Source: Stephanodiscus triporus (Eukaryota; Bacillariophyta; Thalassiosirophyceae; Thalassiosirales; Thalassiosiraceae). Taken from it: a stretch of DNA of 22,600 bases. The translations under genes and the position numbers were made by a program. Positions 17,353 through 22,600 of this stretch are shown in pieces; within the stretch, counting starts at the first letter, position 1, and every line of letters starts with the position of its first letter. The DNA lies in assembly GCA_036939755.1 (NCBI GenBank), contig JALLAZ010000568.1, positions 1 to 22,600 on the forward strand, given 5' to 3'. Below the pieces are notes generated by a model. It had not been told where the DNA came from. It did no database searches and saw nothing but the letters and a program-made list of their open reading frames with translations.

Positions 17353-17559
17353 TACGATGCACGATGGTGATGGTGTTGTAAGCATGGTGGCTGCTTCTGT
17401 TGGCAGTCTCGGCACCCTTTGTTCTGATGGGGGGGGCATGTCTTGTGGAGGCGGCTACGATGCACGATGGTGGTGGTGTTGTAAGCATGGTGGCTGCTTC
17501 TGTTGGCAGTCTCGGCACCCCTTTGTTCTGATGGGGGGGGCATGTCTTGTGGAGGCGGC
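17353..17559. repeat. Tandem duplication, two copies of a 103-bp unit
   Basis: Copy 1 is 17353-17455 and copy 2 is 17456-17559. They start with TACGATGCACGATGGTG and end with TTGTGGAGGCGGC. By eye they differ by one substitution (GATGG/GGTGG) and one extra C (CACCC/CACCCC), so the duplication is recent. No gene spans it that I can support; the open frames on both strands follow from the repeat. Confidence 0.92.
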
Positions 17560-17924
17560 ATGGCATTATTGTGTGCACGGAGTCCAAACAACCTGAACCA
17601 TTTTGCGCAAAGTTATATTTTGTCACGATGACTCTGTCCGCAACCCCCAGACCCCTATACACCTTGGAAAGCCGAGACTCTTAGCTTTCTCCATTTGGTA
17701 TTAGTTTGGGGTGTCAATATGAGTAGTTTGTTAAGTAAAAGCTGTCACACCTACGTTATCTTTAAGGTACGGAAAATCGCAAATTCACCAATAAAGAGAT
17801 ACTCTTAAAAATCGATGGGAGTAATCATGGCAGATTGAATCGTCGGCGATCGACAATCAGAAGGGTGCTCTTCACGTTAACCCTATTAGTGCGCATTCCC
17901 ACCATCCCAGTTTCACAGATCTTC
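17560..17924. other. Intergenic DNA downstream of the 873-aa gene
   Basis: No open frame or repeat stands out. On the minus strand this is the 3' flank of the membrane-protein gene. A TTTATT and nearby A/T-rich stretch around 17790 may belong to its polyadenylation region, but no clear AATAAA follows the stop closely. Confidence 0.4.
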
Positions 17925-20546
17925 TTAAATGGCCTTATACCATACCCGGCCAAGGAAGCCCGCATTATACCAAAAATCAGTCATTGGGTCGGCATTTTCT
18001 AACGGATAGGCCCGAACTGCTGCACCGAAATACACATTGAACGCCTCGGACGCTGCCTGCACAACACTTCCAATTTCATGCCGACTGACGCCTTCTCCTT
18101 CGTTGTTCTTAAAGATCAAATTATTGTCACTCAAGGTTACCCAAAACGCTTGTCGTTGACCGCCTTCGATGTTGACCTCATGGAAGTCTTTTATTTCGAT
18201 CTTGGTAAATTCAGAAGGTCCTTTACCAGTAATAGATCCGTGAGAAACTTGATGAAATCCTTCGAAGTAGTCCGAATTCTCATTTTCCATCAATTGCCAG
18301 GATCCCTGCTTCGTCCAAATTTCATAGTGAGTAGGAGACGTCTTGTCAAGGTACAAATCCATGCCAGCGATAACCAACGATGATAAGGTTTGGGTGGCTT
18401 CGATGTCGAAAAGGACTCCATAGGACTTTCCGCGACCGGTCGTCACGTCAATATCTGTTACCGTAACAAAGCTGTTAAGCGAATCGACAGTAGTGGTCGG
18501 GGCAATCACGCTCGTGTTTTGCACCACAGGCGAAATCTCCGCATCATCCGTCGAGCTGGCATCACCACCGGCGTAGACGTCGGCGGCGTAGTCGTGATTG
18601 ACGAGGGGACAGTCGCCGAACTCACAGTCATTTTCCGGATCCCTGGACAGGTAGCCCCCCCCATATGGACACTCGAACACGTCCCCAGGACAGGCCGAGG
18701 CGTCTGCATCCGCTGTCGCGACGACGACGTCATTGGGGTGAGAATACCCCTCGGGAAAGACGTCAACATCGTCGGCCGTCACCTCGAATGGTGTGATCTC
18801 GCTCGCGCCCGAGAACCCGCCGTGCGATAATGGCCGCACGACGCGGCCGTTCTTGAGAGCGATCCCGTACTCTCCTCGGCCGTAGTCACAGCAGATCCCG
18901 TCCCCCCCGACGTCGTACAGGACGAAGTTGTACGATCCCACGGGGAGACACGTCTCAGCGACGATGGCGTTGTAATGGCTCTCAACAGCCTCGCTCTCGA
19001 AATCGCCCTTGTAGGAATACGGACCTCCCGACAGAACGACTTTCGTCGCTACGGAAGACTCTTGCGTTTTTCTTTGATCTTTGGATGATTTCAGGTATCT
19101 GGTGCCAACGTCTCCGGGACTGGCCGTTGGATGATCATCGGACAGGACGACCTCCCAAGAGGTCTCATTCCCGAACTGATCCAGCACCAGGTGCATTTCG
19201 AACGAGGCGCAAGGCGCGGAAGGGGGATTGTCTTCCGCCGCGGAGGAAGGCGGGCTGACGTCGATGTCCTCGGCCGCCACCTCAAAGAACGTCGCCTCAA
19301 CGTGTCCGGAGAACTCCCCCAGGGATAACGGGCGTATCACCTTCCCCCTCGACAGGTTGATCCCGTACTCCCCGCGTCCGTAGTCGCAGCAGATGCCGTC
19401 CCCGCTTACGTCGTACAATGCGAACACGTACGACCCGACGGGTAGGCACGTGGTCGCCTCGACCATCTCGTATCGGTTGCCCACGTCCGTGCCGTCGAAG
19501 TCGTTCCGGTAGGAATACGGCCCGCCCGACGACATGGTCGAGTAGTACTTCTCCGACGATCCGCCCTGCCAATATTCCCGCGGATCGCTCGTCACGTCGT
19601 CCCCGACGTATCGCATGACCTTCCACATGGTCTCGTTCCCGAACTTGTCGGGTATGAGGTGCATCGAGAATGAGGCGCAGGGTCCCCCGACGCGCGACGG
19701 CGACGACGACGACGACGACGACGTGGCGACTTCCTGATTCTCGACCTTTCCCTTCCTGGTCAGCGCGAGGGTCAGGATCAGGACCGTAACGGCCAAGGCC
19801 AGCGCCAGGACCGGCACGACCCACCCCCTTCGATTGCGCGACTGCGATCGCCAGTCCGACGTCCTCCCGTCCCCCTCCCCGTATCGGGCGCGGAGCGGCG
19901 TCCTTCCGTCTCCCCCCCCTCCCCCCCCCTCCTCCTCCTCCTCCCACCCATCGTCGTCGTCCCCCCACCTCCCCTGGTGGTCTCCCCCGCGTTCGCGACG
20001 TCGTTCGTCGTCGTAACACGACGACGACGGCAGGGCGAGGCCGAAGTCGTGCCGATCGTCGGCGCGCCCGCCGTTTTCGTACGGATACGAGCCGTCCCAG
20101 TCCACCACGTTCATGTTGCCGCGGCGATCGCGGACCACGTCGTCGTCGTCGGGGGGCTCCAAGTCTTCGTCCTCGACGTCGTCGACGTCGTCGTCGTCGT
20201 CGTCGTCTTCTTCGTCGAAATACGGACTCCTCGGCGACGACGTGGTCCGCGAGGGACGACGACGGCGGGGGGGGTGAGGAGGGGGCGCCGGGGCCGACGA
20301 CGGCGTCGGCCCACGACGACGACGACGGCGGCGGCGGATCGCGTCGAGCCTCTCTGTGGCGGCCCTCAGCTTCCTGCGGAGGTACTCGTGCTCGGACGAC
20401 TTCCGATCCAACTTCGACATCGCCGCGTCGAGGTAGTGGCATTCCACCCCCAGGCGCGTCGCGCGCTGGTCGTCGTCGAGGTCGTCGTCGTCGTCGTCGA
20501 GGTCGTCGTATTCTTCGCCCATCGCATTATCCCGTCCCCTCGGCAT
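17925..20546 (-). CDS. Single-pass membrane protein with two GDGICC cysteine repeats (873 aa)
   Basis: This is one uninterrupted exon. Residues 1-240 are disordered and highly charged, with poly-Asp, poly-Arg and poly-Glu/Gly tracts. A single hydrophobic segment, VVPVLALALAVTVLILTLAL, lies at about 241-263 and is followed by Arg-Lys. With no signal peptide, a type II topology (N-terminus in the cytosol) is likely. Two homologous modules follow, about 290-422 and 446-588. Each has CASF.MHL..D.FGNET at the start, SGGPYSY..DF, then CLPVGSY.F.LYDV.GDGIC and CDYGRGEYGI, then RPLS.G.FSG. A short Cys-rich strip (619-646) leads to a C-terminal domain, about 690-871, predicted beta-rich (SYGVLFDIEA, MDLYLDKTSPTHYEIWTKQG, GQRQAFWVTL). 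I recall the GDGICC module and C-terminal domain from diatom extracellular proteins of unknown function. M9 (20522) is an alternative start. Cell-surface or silica-related roles are only guesses. Confidence 0.85.
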   Translation of the reverse strand: MPRGRDNAMGEEYDDLDDDDDDLDDDQRATRLGVECHYLDAAMSKLDRKSSEHEYLRRKLRAATERLDAIRRRRRRRRGPTPSSAPAPPPHPPRRRRPSRTTSSPRSPYFDEEDDDDDDDVDDVEDEDLEPPDDDDVVRDRRGNMNVVDWDGSYPYENGGRADDRHDFGLALPSSSCYDDERRRERGGDHQGRWGDDDDGWEEEEEGGGGGGDGRTPLRARYGEGDGRTSDWRSQSRNRRGWVVPVLALALAVTVLILTLALTRKGKVENQEVATSSSSSSSPSRVGGPCASFSMHLIPDKFGNETMWKVMRYVGDDVTSDPREYWQGGSSEKYYSTMSSGGPYSYRNDFDGTDVGNRYEMVEATTCLPVGSYVFALYDVSGDGICCDYGRGEYGINLSRGKVIRPLSLGEFSGHVEATFFEVAAEDIDVSPPSSAAEDNPPSAPCASFEMHLVLDQFGNETSWEVVLSDDHPTASPGDVGTRYLKSSKDQRKTQESSVATKVVLSGGPYSYKGDFESEAVESHYNAIVAETCLPVGSYNFVLYDVGGDGICCDYGRGEYGIALKNGRVVRPLSHGGFSGASEITPFEVTADDVDVFPEGYSHPNDVVVATADADASACPGDVFECPYGGGYLSRDPENDCEFGDCPLVNHDYAADVYAGGDASSTDDAEISPVVQNTSVIAPTTTVDSLNSFVTVTDIDVTTGRGKSYGVLFDIEATQTLSSLVIAGMDLYLDKTSPTHYEIWTKQGSWQLMENENSDYFEGFHQVSHGSITGKGPSEFTKIEIKDFHEVNIEGGQRQAFWVTLSDNNLIFKNNEGEGVSRHEIGSVVQAASEAFNVYFGAAVRAYPLENADPMTDFWYNAGFLGRVWYKAI

Positions 20547-20685
20547 CGTTCGTTACCTTCGGTGTAATTGTGTCTCCATCCCACGATCGCTCCTCTATGT
20601 TGTGGGCGTCTCTGTTTGTTGGAGGAGAAGGTGCCCTCTAGGAGTACTACAGATTTCCATTCAATTGCCACTTTTTACATAATAC

Positions 20686-20740
20686 GGAGATTTTTTACAC
20701 GCCCTACGTAAAAAATCTCCGGCGTATGTAAAAAATCTCC
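20686..20740. repeat. Inverted/direct repeat of a 13-bp word (hairpin)
   Basis: GGAGATTTTTTAC at 20686-20698 pairs exactly with GTAAAAAATCTCC at 20708-20720, with a 9-base loop. The same word recurs at 20728-20740. With the third copy the pairing extends (ACGCC/GGCGT), so two alternative hairpins are possible. It lies about 140 bp upstream of the membrane-protein start codon. Confidence 0.9.
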
Positions 20741-20848
20741 CTGTAGCTTTTAGCGTTGGAATCAGGTTGCGCCTTCGAGACCGAAAAATGAAGGGAGTGT
20801 TTCGGAGTAGTGGAATAATATTATTGCTGCCTTGATTGCGCGCTGCCA

Positions 20849-20940
20849 TCTTTGCCCTCTCTCCCCCTCCGCCGTCTTCGCCCTCCCCCGCCGCCGTCTT
20901 CGCCCTCCCCCGCCGCCGTCTTCACCCTCTCCCCCGCCGC
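20849..20940. repeat. 22-bp GC-rich minisatellite
   Basis: Copies of GCCGTCTTCGCCCTCCCCCG start at 20871, 20893 and 20915 with a period of 22 bp, preceded by one degenerate unit. The last copy has A for G (TTCACC). Confidence 0.85.
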
Positions 20941-21038
20941 TGGGAGATTGCTTGACAGTCGAAGAAAGGGGAGTTCCTTGACTGCCGCCGCCACCACATG
21001 CGCAGTGACGACCCTCGCGGCGGCGGCGGCGTGGCATG

Positions 21039-22557
21039 ATGGCGACACGACGCGGCCACGACGACCGCAACGGTGACCATGACCATGACAACGACATCGA
21101 TGATGATGACGAGTCCCTCAAATCACACGGATAGCGATGAGTGCGTCTGTTGGGGAGGTATGCTCTCCCGGCCCTGCTCTCGTCGACGTCGGCGGCGGAT
21201 CTTAACCCTTGTCGCCACGACGATCGCTTCATTAGGTGGATGAGGGGGGAGTATCTGATGGCAAGGTACAGACCGATTGTGGAGAAAGCGTTCGCCAATC
21301 ATCCCGAGTTGCAGCATCACGATTCACGATTGTCGTGATGATATCGACAATATCGTAAATGATCTCGACCAGCTCCTGCCGTTGGCGGAAACAATCAGAC
21401 AAGCCTTCAACATCGACATGGAGGGATGGAGCAGGCATAAGGCCCCTCCCTCGTCGTGGGAAGAGGAGGAGGAGGAGGAGGAGGAGGAGGGGGAGGAGGA
21501 GGAGAGAGATGGGGAGGGAGAGGATCGTGACCGTGACGACCTCGAGCAAATAGTCCACCGCAGGCTGAGGGGGCACATTGCCAACTCTGGACCCCTGAAC
21601 GCGTACATCGAGATGAGGGGAAGGGACGACTCGCACGAGCTGTGTAGGAGGGAGTACGTTCGAGGACTCGCGCGTTATCTCCTGGACAGGATCGGAGAGA
21701 TGGACGGGGAACAAAGATGACGCCGAAATTAACGATGCGCCGGTGGCAAGACGTCATTGTCGTTGGCGGTGGTGGCGGCCGAAGGGATACAAACAACAAT
21801 ACTCGACGTCGGCGCGGGGAACGGGAGGCTCGCGTATTTCCTTTGCCAAGCCATGAGGGAGATCGTCGGCGGCGCTCGTGGACAAAGGGGGGGCAGGTCG
21901 AGGAATTCGTCAGAACTCCCCGTCGTCGTGGCGACCGACGACGGGAGCTGGAAGGCCCCGATATACAATGGGGAAATCGTCCGCAATGACAACAATGACA
22001 TCGCCTGCCGACACATGCTTCACGGCATCGAGCAGCTGACGGTGATTGAATCCCTGGAAAAATACGGTCCAAGGACGATGACAGAAAATTTGTGCCTGAT
22101 CGTGCTTTGCAGCTGGATACCGCTCGGCCAGGACTGGACGGCCGACTTTCGACGGCCAATCATCCCTTTCATCGATGATGCAAGAGATGACGATGACAAC
22201 AACGATGATCTGGATTGTGTTCATGGTAACGACGTTCCCGCAGCGGCGGAGCGGCTGGTCAAAGAGTACATACCCATGGGCGAGGTGGACGACGGAACGT
22301 GCAGGCACAATTGGCTCGCGTGGGGCAATCCCGACTTTTGCGATGTCGTCACCAAACGCGACGACAACGATCTTGTCAACAAACAGCGCACCAATGACGA
22401 CGTTCGTGTTGCCAAATCTCTGCCCTACATCCTCGACTGGTATGTGCGCGAGGATTTGGATTTGGAGGGATTGTTGATGATGCAATTTTCGAAATTCGAT
22501 TGTGAATGGAGCAGGGAGAGCAAGACCGTCAGTTTTCGCCATCGCGTGGGGAGTTAG
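21039..22557 (+). pseudogene. SAM-dependent methyltransferase-like gene, broken by a 7-bp duplication and stop codons
   Basis: ATG 21039 opens MATRRGHDDRNGDHDHDNDI, which meets TAG 21132-21134 and TGA 21138-21140. The same frame then reads VRLLGRYALPALL and RFIRWMRGEYLMARYRPIVE. A tandem copy of CACGATT (21318-21324, 21325-21331) shifts the frame. The next frame reads DDIDNIVNDLDQLLPLAETI, a poly-Glu tract, and LNAYIEMRGRDDSHELCRRE, ending at TGA 21718-21720. After TAA 21730-21732 the same frame continues to 22557 with the SAM-binding motif I ILDVGAGNGRLAYFL (from 21799), VVVATDDGSW, IESLEKYGPR, LCSWIPLGQDWTADFR and GEVDDGTCRHNW. Frame is shared on both sides of 21718-21732, which favours one gene over two. 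The substrate is unknown. Unrecognised introns or sequence errors could explain some breaks. Confidence 0.65.
21318..21331 (+). repeat. 7-bp tandem duplication causing a frameshift in the methyltransferase-like gene
   Basis: CACGATT occurs twice in direct succession (21318-21324 and 21325-21331). Translation on the left side runs to HHD in one frame, and homology-like coding resumes one frame over directly after the second copy. A single unit would keep both parts in one frame. Confidence 0.85.
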
Positions 22558-22600
22558 GACCATGTCGTGGGGGGCAAGTTGATACAAAATGTTGAATAGG

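Larger units (their letters stand above)
20547..21038. promoter_or_regulatory. Divergent intergenic region between the membrane-protein gene and the methyltransferase-like gene
   Basis: The two genes point away from each other, so both promoters should lie here. The region holds an inverted repeat (20686-20740) and a GC-rich 22-bp minisatellite (about 20849-20940), listed separately. No TATA box stands out with confidence. Coding-like frames here are simple-sequence products. Confidence 0.5.

Noticed and set aside
19297..20442. 381-aa Arg-rich frame overlapping the membrane-protein gene on the same strand
   Set aside because: It is an out-of-frame shadow of GAC/CGA-rich codons; the other frame has a membrane segment and duplicated Cys modules.
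19977..20567. 196-aa plus-strand frame, Val-rich
   Set aside because: Antisense of the poly-Asp/poly-Arg region (GTC/GTCGTC codons); no independent evidence.
20762..21298. 178-aa minus-strand frame rich in Gly/Arg/Glu
   Set aside because: Antisense of the 22-bp minisatellite and of the methyltransferase-like coding region.

Overview
The window looks like nuclear DNA of a diatom, probably a centric one of the Thalassiosirales kind. I infer this from three things: retroelement proteins of the CoDi (Ty1/copia-like) family; companion DIRS-type proteins of a style I associate with diatoms; and a host membrane protein with the duplicated GDGICC cysteine motif common in diatom secreted and surface proteins. 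Family comparisons are from memory, since no search was possible. Most of the window is transposon DNA; host genes sit at the two ends.

Layout. 1-1010 holds nothing recognisable. A 173-aa coiled-coil gene (1212-1733, +) lies directly downstream of a dispersed repeat whose inverted partner is at 12905-13064. 1734-3105 has no assignable gene. 3106-12776 is one decayed tyrosine-recombinase retroelement (DIRS order, Ngaro/PAT-like) on the minus strand. Its split direct repeats are legible as A1 (12595-12776) ... B1 (3456-3585), A2 (3268-3451), B2 (3106-3250). It carries ORF1, reverse transcriptase, RNase H and tyrosine recombinase. A CoDi copia element lies inside its RT gene. The CoDi 5' LTR starts exactly at 10108, and its gag, protease and integrase run to about 5530, where they join the 3' part of the DIRS RT; the CoDi RT/RNase H and 3' LTR and the middle of the DIRS RT are gone. 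A 1,224-bp DNA transposon (7918-9141) with perfect 15-bp inverted termini and an 8-bp target duplication (CACATTGA) sits inside the CoDi gag. The nesting is therefore three levels deep.

13084-15866 is a PIF/Harbinger-like DNA transposon with two convergent decayed genes: a Myb/SANT-like protein on + and a DDE transposase on -. 15867-17924 has no assignable gene but holds a 103-bp tandem duplication. From about 17.9 kb the DNA is GC-rich and host-like. An intact 873-aa single-pass membrane protein (17925-20546, -) faces a broken SAM-dependent methyltransferase-like gene (21039-22557, +) across a 492-bp divergent intergenic region with a hairpin and a 22-bp minisatellite.

All transposon genes are broken by stops and frameshifts. 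Catalytic residues are often replaced by what look like C-to-T changes, in line with silenced, CpG-methylated copies. Only the 873-aa gene and the small coiled-coil gene look intact.
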